NCBI RefSeq assembly: GCF_002115745.1
Contig: NZ_JFKB01000003.1
Span: 124,001-188,000, forward strand
Source: Thalassospira alkalitolerans
GTDB taxonomy: Bacteria; Pseudomonadota; Alphaproteobacteria; Rhodospirillales; Thalassospiraceae
DNA length: 64,000 nt
Reading direction: 5' to 3'
Below, one piece after another: positions 1-9,092 of the stretch. Under the pieces are notes generated by a model. The model saw only the letters and a program-made list of their open reading frames with translations, was not told the origin of the DNA and did not search any database. Position 1 is the stretch's first letter. Each line of letters opens with the position of its first letter. Both the position numbers and the translations under genes were made by a program.

Positions 1-456
1 GTTTTGATTGCCATCCGTGATGCTGAAAGCCGGGTTCGGTTTACTGGTTATCGCGTTGAATATTACAAGCTGTTCGTCTTCACCGTTTCGGCCGTTATGG
101 CCGGGATTGCCGGATCGCTTTATGTGCCGCAGGTCGGCATCATTAATCCCGGCGAATTTGCCCCGGCGCTGTCGATTGAAATCGTCATCTGGGTTGCTGT
201 TGGCGGGCGGGGCACGTTGTATGGCGCGGTTCTGGGCGCTTTCATCGTCAATTATGCCAAAACCTTCTTTACCGGTGTGATGCCTGAATTCTGGCTGTTC
301 TTCCTCGGCGGGTTGTTCATCGCCGTGACGCTTCTGTTGCCCAAGGGCGTGATCGGTGCGGTTCCGGCATTTGGATCGCCGGATCGGCAATCGGTTCTGG
401 CCGGTTTACGCAAACGTATTTCAAACGGACGCGCAAATCAGGGAGGTAAGGCATGA
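1..456 (+). CDS. urtC: Urea ABC transporter permease UrtC, C-terminal part
   Basis: The frame is open from the first base of the window, so the start and most of the protein lie upstream; about 151 C-terminal residues are visible. They contain hydrophobic segments typical of branched-chain/urea-type inner-membrane permeases (BPD_transp_2 family), including YKLFVFTVSAVMAGIAGSLY, and end in a basic cytoplasmic tail. UrtC pairs with UrtB to form the urea channel through the inner membrane. The stop codon overlaps the urtD start (ATGA at 453-456), indicating translational coupling. The urea assignment, rather than branched-chain amino acid, rests on the directly following UrtD/UrtE-type ATPases and the urease operon; it is an inference from context. 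urtA and urtB should lie upstream of the window. Confidence 0.88.
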   Translation, partial: VLIAIRDAESRVRFTGYRVEYYKLFVFTVSAVMAGIAGSLYVPQVGIINPGEFAPALSIEIVIWVAVGGRGTLYGAVLGAFIVNYAKTFFTGVMPEFWLFFLGGLFIAVTLLLPKGVIGAVPAFGSPDRQSVLAGLRKRISNGRANQGGKA

Positions 457-1244
457 GCGAAGCCGCTGAAATCAAGATCGAACAGGCCGAACGCAAGGAA
501 GCGCGTGCCAATACCATCCTTTATGTTGATGGCGTTTCGGTTACCTTTGACGGGTTTCGGGCGTTAAACAGCCTGTCATTTTATGTCGAGCCGGGCGAAC
601 TTCGCGCCATTATTGGCCCGAACGGGGCGGGCAAGACGACGATGATGGATATCATCACCGGTAAAACCCGGCCCGATACGGGCGATGTCCTGTTTCGAAG
701 CGATGTTGATCTGACCAAACTGGACGAGGCCGAAATTGCCAATCTGGGTATCGGTCGCAAATTCCAGAAACCCACCGTGTTTGAAAGCCATACGGTGTTT
801 GACAATCTGTTGCTGGCCTGTTCGGGTGGGCGTGGCGTGTTTCAGGCATTGTTCCATCGGCTGGGTAATGCCGAAAAACTGCGTATCGAACAGACGCTTG
901 AAACCATCATGTTGGTCGACAAGCGCGATGAAACGGCGGCGAACCTGTCACACGGACAGAAACAGTGGCTTGAAATCGGAATGTTGCTGATGCAGGAACC
1001 CGAATTACTGCTGGTCGATGAACCCGTTGCGGGCATGACAGATTCCGAAACCGAACAGACGGCCAAATTGCTGCGATCCATTGCAATCGATCGGTCGGTT
1101 GTTGTGGTTGAACATGACATGGAATTTGTCCGTGATCTTGATTGCAAGGTGACTGTGCTGCACGAAGGATCGGTTCTGGCCGAAGGCCGCCTTGACCATG
1201 TTCAGAAAGACCCTCGGGTTATCGAAGTCTATTTGGGGCGTTAA
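453..1244 (+). CDS. urtD: Urea ABC transporter ATP-binding protein UrtD
   Basis: A 263-residue ABC ATPase of the LivG/UrtD type that powers urea import with UrtE. Walker A GPNGAGKT lies near residues 55-62, the signature is LSHGQKQW near 165, and Walker B LLLVDEP is near 186-192, followed by the H-loop VVVEHDMEFV. The variant signature LSHGQ (instead of LSGGQ) is characteristic of UrtD proteins as I know them. The N-terminal 25 residues precede the nucleotide-binding fold and are charged. Start ATG at 453 overlaps the urtC stop; an AGGGAGGT ribosome-binding site sits just upstream at about 440. Length is normal for the family. It is cytoplasmic and attached to the UrtBC permease. Confidence 0.93.
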   Translation: MSEAAEIKIEQAERKEARANTILYVDGVSVTFDGFRALNSLSFYVEPGELRAIIGPNGAGKTTMMDIITGKTRPDTGDVLFRSDVDLTKLDEAEIANLGIGRKFQKPTVFESHTVFDNLLLACSGGRGVFQALFHRLGNAEKLRIEQTLETIMLVDKRDETAANLSHGQKQWLEIGMLLMQEPELLLVDEPVAGMTDSETEQTAKLLRSIAIDRSVVVVEHDMEFVRDLDCKVTVLHEGSVLAEGRLDHVQKDPRVIEVYLGR

Positions 1245-1246
1245 TC

Positions 1247-1942
1247 ATGCTGGAAGTCGCCAATATTGATCTGTTTTACGGTGCGTCGCATGCATTGCGC
1301 AAAGTGTCGCTGAGTGCGGAAACCGGCAAGGTCACAGCCGTGCTGGGCCGCAATGGTGTCGGCAAAACATCGCTGATGCGGGCCGTTGTCGGGCAACATC
1401 CGATTGCCGATGGCAATATCACCTGGGAAGGCAAGGATATTTCGCGCGACCCGGCCTGGCGTCGATCCGCATCGGGCATTGCAATTGTCCCCCAAGGCCG
1501 CGAGATTTTCCCGCTTTTGACTGTTAAGGAAAATCTTGAAACCGGGTTTGCCGCCTTGCCGCGGGTGCTTCGTCATATCCCCGACGAGATTTTTGACCTG
1601 TTTCCGGTCCTGCGCGACATGCTGGGCCGTCGCGGTGGGGATCTTTCGGGCGGACAGCAACAGCAACTTGCCATTGGTCGGGCGCTGGTAACGCGCCCGC
1701 GCCTTTTGGTGTTGGACGAACCGACCGAAGGCATTCAGCCATCGATCATCAAGGGCATCCAGCGCGTGATCAAACAATTGGCGGATCGCGGTGATATGGC
1801 GATCCTTTTGGTCGAACAGTATTTTGATTTTGCCCATGAACTGGCCGATGAAATCATCGTGCTGGAACGCGGCGAGGTGGTATTATCGGGTTCCAAGAAT
1901 GCACTGGACCGTGAAAAGGTCCGGTCTTATCTGACTGTTTGA
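1247..1942 (+). CDS. urtE: Urea ABC transporter ATP-binding protein UrtE
   Basis: A 231-residue ABC ATPase of the LivF/UrtE type, the second nucleotide-binding subunit of the urea importer. Walker A GRNGVGKT lies near residues 34-41, signature LSGGQQQQ near 134, Walker B LLVLDEP followed by TEGIQPS, and H-loop LLVEQYFDFA. The TEGIQPSII stretch after Walker B is typical of UrtE. It starts 2 bases after the urtD stop, so it belongs to the same transcript. Downstream, 165 bases separate it from ureD, enough for a promoter, but no convincing terminator or promoter is seen there, so read-through into the urease genes is possible. Confidence 0.93.
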   Translation: MLEVANIDLFYGASHALRKVSLSAETGKVTAVLGRNGVGKTSLMRAVVGQHPIADGNITWEGKDISRDPAWRRSASGIAIVPQGREIFPLLTVKENLETGFAALPRVLRHIPDEIFDLFPVLRDMLGRRGGDLSGGQQQQLAIGRALVTRPRLLVLDEPTEGIQPSIIKGIQRVIKQLADRGDMAILLVEQYFDFAHELADEIIVLERGEVVLSGSKNALDREKVRSYLTV

Positions 1943-2107
1943 TCAGCATTTGCCAAAATTTTGCGCATGGGTAACACTGGCGATAAGCCGTAAATGGCGG
2001 GTTTGTGGGCGGTTTGGTTTGGCCCGCATCTTGCTGTGTTTGCCGATGGGCCAGCCGGTCAGACCACGTTATGGCCGGTTGCGCGACCGTAAAATTCAGG
2101 TGACTTT

Positions 2108-3040
2108 GTGCAGCTTCGCAAATTCGAAAACCCGGTCCGCAGCGAATTGAACGCGGATATGCAAATCTCAGATGTTTTGAACCCGATTGTCACCGATGGC
2201 CGGGCAGAGGTCGCGTTTAAACCGGGGACGGGGCCTGCCCATCAGGCGGGCATGGCCGCACTTGATCATCTTTATTACCGCGATCCGATGAAAATCCTGT
2301 TCCCGCGCCCGGTGCCGGGCGATTTGGCAACGGCGGTTTTGGTGACGACATCGGGCGGCATGGTTGGCGGCGATCATCTGGCCTTCGAAGGTCGGGTCAA
2401 AGATGGGGCATCCGCATTGTTTACCGCGCAGGCCGCCGAGAAAATTTATCGTTCCGCCGGGCCTGATTGCGTCATGTCGGTTGATTTGGTCGCCGAAGAT
2501 AACGGCTGGCTGGAATGGTTGCCCCATGAAACCATCCTGTTTGATCAGGCACGGTTAAAGCGCAAAACAACGGTTTCGGTTGCCGGTTCCGGCCAAGTTC
2601 TGGCCGGTGAAATCATGGTGTTTGGCCGATTGGCACGCGGCGAAGTCTTTACCACCGGTTTGGCACGCGATGCATGGGATGTGGCGATTGACGGGCGCCC
2701 GGTTTGGCGCGATGCGCTGCATCTTGAAGGTGATGTTTTGCGCATGCTTGATCATCCGGCGGCTTTTGACGGGGCGCGCGCCACGGCGACCGCGATTTTG
2801 GTTGGCCAAGGTGCTGAAGACAAACTTGATATCGCGCGCGATTGTTTGCGCAGCGCATCCGATGGTTTGGCAAAAAACGATGTGTTATGTGCCGCGACCG
2901 CGATGAAGGGAATTGTGATCACGCGGTTCATGGCGCGTGATCCGATGAAATTACGCCGGGTTTACGGCGCATGGTGGAAACAATTTCGCCATGAAACACA
3001 GGGACTTCCGGCGCGCTTGCCGCGCCTTTGGGAAATATAG
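2108..3040 (+). CDS. ureD: Urease accessory protein UreD
   Basis: UreD (UreH) is the scaffold that binds the urease apoenzyme and, with UreF and UreG, forms the nickel-insertion complex. The 310-residue frame shows family features such as GGMVGGDHL, the acidic WLPHETILFD segment and LARDAWDVAIDGRPVWRD. The GTG at 2108 has an AGGTGA ribosome-binding site 5 bases upstream, whereas the in-frame ATG at 2159 (293 residues) has none, so I prefer GTG; the first 17 residues are less conserved-looking and the shorter form cannot be excluded. First gene of the urease operon, ending 9 bases before ureA. Confidence 0.9.
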   Translation: MQLRKFENPVRSELNADMQISDVLNPIVTDGRAEVAFKPGTGPAHQAGMAALDHLYYRDPMKILFPRPVPGDLATAVLVTTSGGMVGGDHLAFEGRVKDGASALFTAQAAEKIYRSAGPDCVMSVDLVAEDNGWLEWLPHETILFDQARLKRKTTVSVAGSGQVLAGEIMVFGRLARGEVFTTGLARDAWDVAIDGRPVWRDALHLEGDVLRMLDHPAAFDGARATATAILVGQGAEDKLDIARDCLRSASDGLAKNDVLCAATAMKGIVITRFMARDPMKLRRVYGAWWKQFRHETQGLPARLPRLWEI

Positions 3041-3049
3041 GAGAACGGC

Positions 3050-3352
3050 ATGAATTTGACGCCACGCGAAAAAGACAAGTTGCTGGTTTCAATGGCGGCC
3101 ATGGTGGCGCGACGTCGCCTTGAACGCGGCGTGAAATTGAACCATCCCGAAGCCATTGCCCTGATCACGGATTTTGTGGTCGAAGGCGCGCGCGACGGCA
3201 AATCTGTTGCTGATCTGATGCGCGACGGGGCGAGTGTGATCACACGTGATCAGGTGATGGATGGCATTGCCGAAATGATCCACGACATTCAGGTCGAGGC
3301 AACTTTTCCCGACGGCACCAAACTTGTGACCGTTCACGAACCCATTCGTTAA
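3050..3352 (+). CDS. ureA: Urease gamma subunit UreA
   Basis: A 100-residue protein, the standard length of the urease gamma subunit. It begins [20 protein letters not shown] and contains [11 protein letters not shown] and the terminal segment [14 protein letters not shown], all highly conserved in the family. It forms part of the (UreABC)3 heterotrimer that hydrolyses urea to ammonia and carbamate in the cytoplasm; it holds no active-site residues itself. AGGAG lies about 8 bases before the ATG. Separate gamma, beta and alpha genes are the usual bacterial arrangement, in contrast to the fused gamma-beta of Helicobacter. Confidence 0.97.
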   Translation: MNLTPREKDKLLVSMAAMVARRRLERGVKLNHPEAIALITDFVVEGARDGKSVADLMRDGASVITRDQVMDGIAEMIHDIQVEATFPDGTKLVTVHEPIR

Positions 3353-3363
3353 GGAGACAGGCC

Positions 3364-3675
3364 ATGATTCCAGGTGAAGTCATTACCAAAGAAGGCAGCC
3401 TGATCCTTAATGAAGGACGGGAAACCAAAAAGCTGACCGTTGCCAATACCGGGGATCGTCCGGTGCAGGTCGGATCGCATTATCATTTCTATGAAACCAA
3501 TCCGGGCCTTGATTTTGATCGCGATGCTGCGCGTGGTTTCCGTCTGGATATCCCGGCGGGAACAGCGGTGCGGTTTGAACCGGGGCAAACCCGCGAAGTC
3601 AATCTGGTGAAATATGCCGGATCGGGTGTGGTCTATGGTTTTAACGGTAAAATCAACGGCAAGCTGGGAGCGTAA
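3364..3675 (+). CDS. ureB: Urease beta subunit UreB
   Basis: A 103-residue beta subunit. It starts [20 protein letters not shown] and contains the conserved [18 protein letters not shown] stretch and the terminal [11 protein letters not shown]. It packs between gamma and alpha subunits in the urease trimer and has no catalytic residues. AGGAG precedes the ATG, 11 bases after ureA; the stop is 2 bases before ureC, so the three structural genes are tightly coupled and presumably made in equal amounts. Confidence 0.97.
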   Translation: MIPGEVITKEGSLILNEGRETKKLTVANTGDRPVQVGSHYHFYETNPGLDFDRDAARGFRLDIPAGTAVRFEPGQTREVNLVKYAGSGVVYGFNGKINGKLGA

Positions 3676-3677
3676 AA

Positions 3678-5387
3678 ATGGCTTATGAAATTGATCGTTC
3701 CGCCTATGCCGCGATGTTTGGCCCGACTGTTGGCGACCGTGTGCGTCTTGCCGATACCGATCTTTTGATCGAGGTCGAAAAAGATTTCACAACGCTTGGT
3801 GAAGAAGTCAAATTTGGCGGTGGCAAGGTGATCCGCGATGGCATGGGCCAGTCGCAGGCAACACGGGCCGAGGGCGCGGTTGATACTGTCATCACCAATG
3901 CACTGATCCTTGATTATACCGGCATCATCAAGGCCGATATCGGTATTCGTGATGGCCGTATCGCCGGGATCGGCAAGGCCGGAAATCCCGATATCCAGCC
4001 CGGTGTCGATATCATTATCGGTCCGGGGACCGAAGTGATTGCCGGTGAAGGCAATATTATCACCGCAGGCGGCATTGATGCCCATATCCATTGGATTTGC
4101 CCGCAGCAAGTTGAAGATGCGCTGTATTCCGGCGTGACCACCATGCTGGGTGGGGGTACCGGTCCGGCGGCAGGAACCAATGCCACCACCTGCACACCCG
4201 GCCCCTGGCATATTGCGCGCATGTTGCAGGCCGCCGACGGCCTGCCGATGAATATCGGTTTCTTTGGCAAGGGTAACGCGACCTTGCCGGGATCGTTGAT
4301 CGAACAGGTCAAGGCCGGTGTTTGTGGCCTGAAACTGCATGAAGACTGGGGCACGACCCCGGCGGCGATTGATAATTGCCTGTCGGTTGCCGATGATCTT
4401 GACGTGCAGGTGATGATCCATACCGATACGCTGAACGAAAGCGGCTTTGTCGAGCATACCCGCGCATCGTTCAAGGGTCGCACCATCCATACCTTCCACA
4501 CCGAAGGGGCCGGTGGTGGCCATGCGCCCGATATTATCAAGTTGTGTGGCGAGGCCAATGTCCTGCCAAGTTCGACCAATCCGACGCGCCCCTTCACGGT
4601 CAATACTATTGACGAACATCTTGATATGTTGATGGTCTGTCATCACCTTGATCCGAAAATCCCCGAAGACGTCGCCTTTGCCGAAAGCCGCATCCGGCGC
4701 GAAACCATCGCGGCCGAGGATATTTTGCATGACCTTGGCGCGTTTTCGATTATTTCATCGGACAGTCAGGCGATGGGCCGGGTCGGCGAGGTGATTGCGC
4801 GGACCTGGCAGACGGCGGACAAGATGAAAAAGCAGCGTGGCAACCTGTCGGAAGACGGGCCGGGCAATGATAATTTCCGTGCCAAACGATACGTTGCAAA
4901 ATACACCATCAACCCGGCGATTGCACAGGGGATCGGATCTTATGTCGGTTCGATCGAAGTTGGCAAAATCGCCGATATTGTGGTGTGGAAACCGATGTTC
5001 TTTGGGGTTAAACCCGACATGATCATTAAGGCCGGCATGATCATCGGGGCGGCGATGGGCGATCCGAATGCCTCGATCCCGACCCCGCAACCGGTGCATT
5101 ATCGCCCGATGTTTGGGGCCTTTGGTTCCGCCCTTGCGAAATCAAGTTTCTCGTTCGTGTCCCAAGCTGGGATTGATGAAGGGATTGCCGCCGAGTTCGG
5201 TCTGGCAAAGGAACTTTTGGCTGTGTCAAACACGCGTAATATCGGCAAAAAGGACATGAAGCTGAACGATGCCCTGCCAAAAATGGAAGTTGATCCGGAA
5301 ACCTATCAGGTGCGCGCCGATGGCGAACTTCTGACCTGTCAGCCGGTCGATCGCGTGCCGATGGCGCAGCGTTACTTCCTGTTCTAG
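3678..5387 (+). CDS. ureC: Urease alpha subunit UreC
   Basis: The 569-residue catalytic subunit, an amidohydrolase with a bi-nickel site. Visible ligands: the HIHWICPQQ motif (first His pair), the Lys in [10 protein letters not shown] at residue 219 that is carbamylated to bridge the two nickel ions (K217 in Klebsiella), the [10 protein letters not shown] segment, [12 protein letters not shown], and the flap MVCHHLDP with Cys321 and the catalytic His322. All expected residues are present, so the enzyme should be active. N-terminal start [20 protein letters not shown] matches the family start. Sits 2 bases after ureB. Reaction: urea + H2O to ammonia and carbamate. Confidence 0.98.
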   Translation: MAYEIDRSAYAAMFGPTVGDRVRLADTDLLIEVEKDFTTLGEEVKFGGGKVIRDGMGQSQATRAEGAVDTVITNALILDYTGIIKADIGIRDGRIAGIGKAGNPDIQPGVDIIIGPGTEVIAGEGNIITAGGIDAHIHWICPQQVEDALYSGVTTMLGGGTGPAAGTNATTCTPGPWHIARMLQAADGLPMNIGFFGKGNATLPGSLIEQVKAGVCGLKLHEDWGTTPAAIDNCLSVADDLDVQVMIHTDTLNESGFVEHTRASFKGRTIHTFHTEGAGGGHAPDIIKLCGEANVLPSSTNPTRPFTVNTIDEHLDMLMVCHHLDPKIPEDVAFAESRIRRETIAAEDILHDLGAFSIISSDSQAMGRVGEVIARTWQTADKMKKQRGNLSEDGPGNDNFRAKRYVAKYTINPAIAQGIGSYVGSIEVGKIADIVVWKPMFFGVKPDMIIKAGMIIGAAMGDPNASIPTPQPVHYRPMFGAFGSALAKSSFSFVSQAGIDEGIAAEFGLAKELLAVSNTRNIGKKDMKLNDALPKMEVDPETYQVRADGELLTCQPVDRVPMAQRYFLF

Positions 5388-5398
5388 GGGCCATTATC

Positions 5399-5965
5399 AT
5401 GCGTCGTGCGTTTGAACATATTCCGGTTAGTCAGTCCGACACGTCCGAAGTGCGCGGCACGGTCACACTGGCCTTTGCGGATCGGCATCGCCGCCGTATT
5501 CGCCTGTTCGATGATGCGGGGGATGCCTTTTTGCTTGATCTGGCGCATGCGGTGCGGCTGGGCGACGGGGATCGGTTGCGACTGGTCGATGGCGGGGTGA
5601 TTGTTGTGCGTGCGGCGGATGAAAACGTCCTGACCATCACCTGTTCCGGGCCGATCGCCACGGCAAAAATGGCATGGCATATCGGCAATCGTCATACGCC
5701 GTTACAGGTTCTTGATGATGGTCGTCTGCGGATTATTGATGATCATGTGTTGCGCGATATGGTGATCGGGCTGGGCGGGGCGGTCGATGCTGAAATCGCG
5801 CCGTTTGACCCGTTGAACGGGGCCTATCACGGCCTTGGTGGCGGGCATGGGCACAGTCATGGCAATGACCATTTCGCGGATCAGGGTCATGGCCCCGACC
5901 ATGATCACGACCACGATCATTCCCACCCGCACGCCCACGCGGCCGGAGAACCGCATGACCATTGA
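5399..5965 (+). CDS. ureE: Urease nickel metallochaperone UreE with His-rich tail
   Basis: A 188-residue UreE. The N-terminal two thirds show the chaperone fold, including the conserved WHIGNRHTPLQ segment that carries the interface metal-binding His. The C-terminal roughly 45 residues are very rich in His and Asp (for example GGGHGHSHGNDH and PDHDHDHDHSHPHAHA), as in Klebsiella UreE, where the tail binds additional nickel. It delivers nickel to the UreG-UreF-UreD-apourease complex. The start is 11 bases after ureC; its last 11 bases overlap the ureF start at 5955. Confidence 0.95.
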   Translation: MRRAFEHIPVSQSDTSEVRGTVTLAFADRHRRRIRLFDDAGDAFLLDLAHAVRLGDGDRLRLVDGGVIVVRAADENVLTITCSGPIATAKMAWHIGNRHTPLQVLDDGRLRIIDDHVLRDMVIGLGGAVDAEIAPFDPLNGAYHGLGGGHGHSHGNDHFADQGHGPDHDHDHDHSHPHAHAAGEPHDH

Positions 5966-6689
5966 TGCCCCATCCCATAATCCGGGTCATTTGACGTCCG
6001 GCGGCCTGATGCGGTTGATGACATGGCTTAGTCCGTCCTTCCCGGTCGGTTCTTATAGCTATTCCCACGGCGTCGAATACGCGGTCGAGGATGGCCGGAT
6101 CACCAGTAGTGCCACCCTGACAACATGGATCGAAGGCGTTTTGGAATTTGGTGCGGGGCGGATTGATGCGGTGCTGTTTTGTGCCGCATGGCGTGTGGCG
6201 CGCGATGCGGGGCGTGGTGGTGAAGACGCGCTGTTTGGCATTGGTATCGAGGCCGATTGCTGGCGTGGCACGTCTGAAATGGCGTTGGAGGCAACGGCAC
6301 AGGGCCGTGCCTTTGTCTCGACCGTACAAAAGGTCTGGGGCGACGGAATGCTGGTGCGCTGGGCCGATAAAATGCGCGCCGATGATCGTCTGCCATCCTA
6401 TCCGGTGGCGGTGGGTATTGCCGCCGCCGAGGCCGATGTGCCGTTACGCGATGCTCTGACCGCGTTTTTGCATGCGATGGCGGCCAATCTGGTCTCAAGT
6501 GCGGTGCGTCTGGTGCCCTTGGGCCAGACCGATGGTGTGCGCACGTTGGCATCATTGGATAAAGCGGTGGCAAGTGCCGTTGAAACCGCGATGAAGACGG
6601 GCTTGGTTGATCTGGGGGCTTGCGCACCGATGGTTGACTGGACGTCGATGAAACACGAAACCCAATATACAAGGCTGTTTAGATCATGA
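5955..6689 (+). CDS. ureF: Urease accessory protein UreF
   Basis: UreF bridges UreD and UreG and acts as a checkpoint for nickel insertion. I place the start at ATG 5955, giving 244 residues; the open frame extends upstream to 5835, but that extension is only the out-of-frame reading of the ureE His tail and has no ribosome-binding site. Family features: [20 protein letters not shown] near the N-terminus, the EYAVEDG segment and C-terminal [11 protein letters not shown]. It overlaps ureE by 11 bases and ureG by 4 (ATGA at 6686), so the three accessory genes are translationally coupled. Confidence 0.93.
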   Translation: MTIDAPSHNPGHLTSGGLMRLMTWLSPSFPVGSYSYSHGVEYAVEDGRITSSATLTTWIEGVLEFGAGRIDAVLFCAAWRVARDAGRGGEDALFGIGIEADCWRGTSEMALEATAQGRAFVSTVQKVWGDGMLVRWADKMRADDRLPSYPVAVGIAAAEADVPLRDALTAFLHAMAANLVSSAVRLVPLGQTDGVRTLASLDKAVASAVETAMKTGLVDLGACAPMVDWTSMKHETQYTRLFRS

Positions 6690-7306
6690 CTTCACCCCTG
6701 CGTATCGGTATCGGTGGCCCGGTCGGGTCGGGCAAAACCGCGTTGTTGGAGCGCCTGTGCAAGGCGATGCGTGACGAGTTTAATATCGCCGCCATCACCA
6801 ATGATATTTACACCCGCGAGGACGCCGAGTTTATGACCCGTTCGGGCGCGCTGGATGCGGATCGCATTGCCGGTGTCGAAACCGGCGGCTGTCCGCATAC
6901 CGCGATCCGCGAAGACGCCTCGATCAACCTTGCCGCGGTCGAGGATATGACGGCCAAGCATCCGGGGCTTGAGGTGATCTTTATTGAATCGGGTGGTGAT
7001 AACCTGTCGGCGACATTTTCCCCGGAACTGGCCGATATCACCATCTATGTGATTGATGTCTCGGCCGGGGATAAAATTCCGCGCAAAGGTGGCCCGGGCA
7101 TTACCCGATCTGATTTGCTGGTGATCAATAAAACCGATTTGGCGCCGTTGGTCGGGGCTGATTTGGGGGTTATGGACCGCGATGCCAAAAAAATGCGTGG
7201 GATGCGACCCTTTTTGTTCTCCAACCTTAAGGCCATGGACGGCCTTGAAGAGGTGAAAAACTTCATCATCGAGACAGGGGGGCTCCGCCAATCCGCTGCG
7301 TCCTGA
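6686..7306 (+). CDS. ureG: Urease accessory GTPase UreG
   Basis: A 206-residue SIMIBI-class GTPase whose GTP hydrolysis drives nickel insertion into urease. P-loop [18 protein letters not shown] near residues 7-24; metal-binding GVETGGCPH (CPH motif for nickel); [17 protein letters not shown]; base-recognition [15 protein letters not shown]. All hallmarks are present. Last gene of the operon, followed by a predicted intrinsic terminator at 7348-7376. Confidence 0.97.
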   Translation: MTSPLRIGIGGPVGSGKTALLERLCKAMRDEFNIAAITNDIYTREDAEFMTRSGALDADRIAGVETGGCPHTAIREDASINLAAVEDMTAKHPGLEVIFIESGGDNLSATFSPELADITIYVIDVSAGDKIPRKGGPGITRSDLLVINKTDLAPLVGADLGVMDRDAKKMRGMRPFLFSNLKAMDGLEEVKNFIIETGGLRQSAAS

Positions 7307-7347
7307 CCGGGGGGTAAGGACGCCATAGACGGAAGACGGGAGCTCAC

Positions 7348-7380
7348 AACGCCCGGCCTGTAAAGGGTCGGGCGTTTGTG
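7348..7380 (+). terminator. Predicted intrinsic terminator after ureG
   Basis: An 11-bp stem AACGCCCGGCC / GGTCGGGCGTT (one G-T pair) with a 7-base loop, 42 bases after the ureG stop. The T tract that follows is short (TTTGTG), so termination may be partial. Seen in the sequence; function inferred. Confidence 0.6.
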
Positions 7381-7404
7381 TGTCTGCGGCAAATATTAAA
7401 ACAT

Positions 7405-7420
7405 GCAACTTTTTAGTTGC
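7405..7420. promoter_or_regulatory. Palindromic operator upstream of AHSA1-ArsR pair
   Basis: A perfect inverted repeat GCAACT-TTTT-AGTTGC lies 49 bases before the AHSA1 start, where a repressor of this operon would act. ArsR-family proteins bind short dyads of this size. I infer that the ArsR protein encoded at 7896-8291 binds here and autoregulates. Nothing else in the 7381-7468 gap looks like an operator. Confidence 0.5.
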
Positions 7421-7468
7421 GTATTGAGAGGTTATCTGTCAGATTAAATGCAACCAGGAGGTTGCGAA

Positions 7469-7909
7469 ATGACAAATAGCATCGAAAAGAAGATTGAGAT
7501 CAAAGCCCCGCGCACCCGTGTGTGGCGGGCATTGACCGATCATCGTGAATTTGGCACTTGGTTTGGTGCGCGGATTGATGGCTCGTTTACGGTTGGGGAA
7601 ACATCAACTGGGGATATAACGATGTGCGAGGCCGTAAAATGGCAATCGACCATCAAGGCGATGGAGGAGCCGGGCTATTTCGCTTATACATGGCATCCAT
7701 ATGCGATTGATCCCAAACAGGATTATAGCAAAGAACCCGAAACGCTTGTTGAATTCTGGCTTGAAGAAGAAGCCGGCGTTACCCGGGTGACTGTACGTGA
7801 AACCGGCTTTGATAAGCTGCCGGCACAGCGTATTGCAGATGCGCTTGCGGCCAATACAAAGGGTTGGGCATTCCAACTGGAAAATATCAAAAAATATGTC
7901 GAAAACTGA
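7469..7909 (+). CDS. SRPBCC / AHSA1-family protein
   Basis: A 146-residue START-like (SRPBCC, AHSA1/CalC subgroup) protein: begins MTNSIEKKIEIKAPRTRVWRAL, then FGTWFGARIDGSFTVGE, ends with GWAFQLENIKKYVEN, the usual terminal helix. The family binds hydrophobic ligands in a helix-grip cavity; the ligand here cannot be told. Start: ATG 7469 has AGGAGG 7 bases upstream (7456-7461); the in-frame ATG at 7448 precedes that site and is rejected. The gene overlaps an ArsR-type regulator by 14 bases, a common pairing in proteobacteria, sometimes linked to stress or toxic-compound response. Confidence 0.85.
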   Translation: MTNSIEKKIEIKAPRTRVWRALTDHREFGTWFGARIDGSFTVGETSTGDITMCEAVKWQSTIKAMEEPGYFAYTWHPYAIDPKQDYSKEPETLVEFWLEEEAGVTRVTVRETGFDKLPAQRIADALAANTKGWAFQLENIKKYVEN

Positions 7910-8291
7910 AAATCATATTTCCGGGGCAGGTGGCGATACGGAATTTGCCGATATCTTTGCCGCCCTTGGTGATCCGACCCGTTTGGCGATCTTTGACCGC
8001 CTGTCAGACGGGCAGGCGCGATCCATCGCGGTCTTGTCCGACGATGCCGATATGACCCGTCAGGCGGTGACAAAGCACCTGCGTGTTCTTGAAAATGCCG
8101 GTTTGATCGAAAGCCATCGGATTGGCCGTGAAAGCCGATATGTATTTTGCCCAGATCGATTAGCCCTTGCCCGGGCATGGCTTGATCATGTTGCCGGTCG
8201 TTGGGATGGGGCCTTGATGCGGCTTAAATCATTCGTCGAAGACGGTCCTGCCCCAAGTTGCGATAAGCATCTGAAAGTAAAAGAAGATTAG
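7896..8291 (+). CDS. ArsR-family winged-helix transcriptional regulator
   Basis: A 131-residue metal- or ligand-sensing-type repressor. The wHTH domain spans about residues 17-95: FAALGDPTRLAIFDRL is the ArsR family opening, and MTRQAVTKHLRVLENAGLI is the recognition helix region. No cysteine pair of the ELCVCDL kind is visible, so it is not an arsenic/cadmium sensor; it belongs to the group paired with AHSA1 proteins. Start ATG 7896 lies inside the end of the upstream gene (overlap 14 bases), so the two are co-translated. Probably represses its own operon through the 7405-7420 dyad. Confidence 0.85.
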   Translation: MSKTENHISGAGGDTEFADIFAALGDPTRLAIFDRLSDGQARSIAVLSDDADMTRQAVTKHLRVLENAGLIESHRIGRESRYVFCPDRLALARAWLDHVAGRWDGALMRLKSFVEDGPAPSCDKHLKVKED

Positions 8292-8464
8292 GTAACTCTT
8301 GTGTCTCTCGTGAGGGGGCATCGCGTCATTTTGCTTGGACATCGGCGGTTTTGGCGCTATCCCTTCGCCGGTTGAACCGGGCCGACAAGGCCGGTCAATC
8401 GGGGTGACGTGGCAGGGTTTGCGTCATCACCGATGGGGGAATGGAAAGCAAGGGGCCTTTGATC

Positions 8465-9013
8465 ATGAGTACCAAAGATATTGTCTATATCGCGCTGTTT
8501 GCTGCTGTGATGGCCGTACTTGGCCTGTTTCCGCCGATTACCTTGCCAATTAGCGGTGTTCCGGTGACCGCACAGTCGCTTGGTCCGATGCTGGCCGGGG
8601 CGATTTTAGGCGCGCGACGTGGCGGATTATCGATCCTGTTATTCGTTGCACTGGTGGCTTTGGGCTTGCCGCTTTTGTCCGGTGGGCGCGGCGGGTTTGG
8701 CATTATTCTGGGGGCGACCGGTGGCTTTATTATTGGCTGGATCATTGCGGCCTTTGTCATTGGCCTGCTGATTGAAAAATTCTGGAATAAGCTGAATGTG
8801 ATTAATGCGGCGTTCTCGATTGCGATGGGCGGCATTGTTGTTTTGTATGCGATTGGCAATTTTTGGGTCAGTGTCGTGGTTGAAATCAGTTATTGGCAAG
8901 CGACAGTTGGCGCCGCACCCTTCCTGATTGGTGACGCGATCAAGGTTGCGATTGCAACCGCGGTCTGCCTTGCTGTGCGGCGTTCCTATCCCTTGATTTC
9001 CCGGTCACGCTAG
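8465..9013 (+). CDS. bioY: Biotin transporter S component BioY
   Basis: A 182-residue, very hydrophobic protein with about six membrane segments. The stretch GVPVTAQSLGPMLAGAILGA, the RRGGLSILLF segment and ALGLPLLSGGRGG are the BioY signature. BioY binds biotin and imports it, alone at low capacity or with the BioMN energising module. ATG 8465 preceded by AGGGG about 10 bases upstream is preferred; ATG at 8441 would add 8 residues of non-hydrophobic sequence. bioM and bioN follow, but a terminator at 9024-9057 lies between. Confidence 0.92.
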   Translation: MSTKDIVYIALFAAVMAVLGLFPPITLPISGVPVTAQSLGPMLAGAILGARRGGLSILLFVALVALGLPLLSGGRGGFGIILGATGGFIIGWIIAAFVIGLLIEKFWNKLNVINAAFSIAMGGIVVLYAIGNFWVSVVVEISYWQATVGAAPFLIGDAIKVAIATAVCLAVRRSYPLISRSR

Positions 9014-9023
9014 GTTTTGATGG

Positions 9024-9057
9024 GGCGCGGTCTTTGGGTCGCGCCTTCTTCTTTTTT
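9024..9057 (+). terminator. Strong intrinsic terminator between bioY and bioM
   Basis: Stem GGCGCG / CGCGCC (9024-9029 with 9040-9045), 10-base loop, followed by TTCTTCTTTTTT. This is a textbook Rho-independent terminator placed inside an expected operon, so bioY could be transcribed more than bioMN or BioMN could have its own promoter. Confidence 0.75.
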
Positions 9058-9092
9058 GATGAATTTATGTCCAGGCTTTGTACCGGGTGCCG

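Noticed and set aside
1950..2150. 66-codon frame between urtE and ureD
   Set aside because: Overlaps ureD and has no recognisable features.
8292..8464. Possible riboswitch in the bioY leader
   Set aside because: No match to a known riboswitch core that I can identify; bioY in proteobacteria is usually controlled by a repressor.
8335..8553. 72-codon frame ahead of bioY
   Set aside because: Overlaps bioY in another frame and has no family-like sequence.
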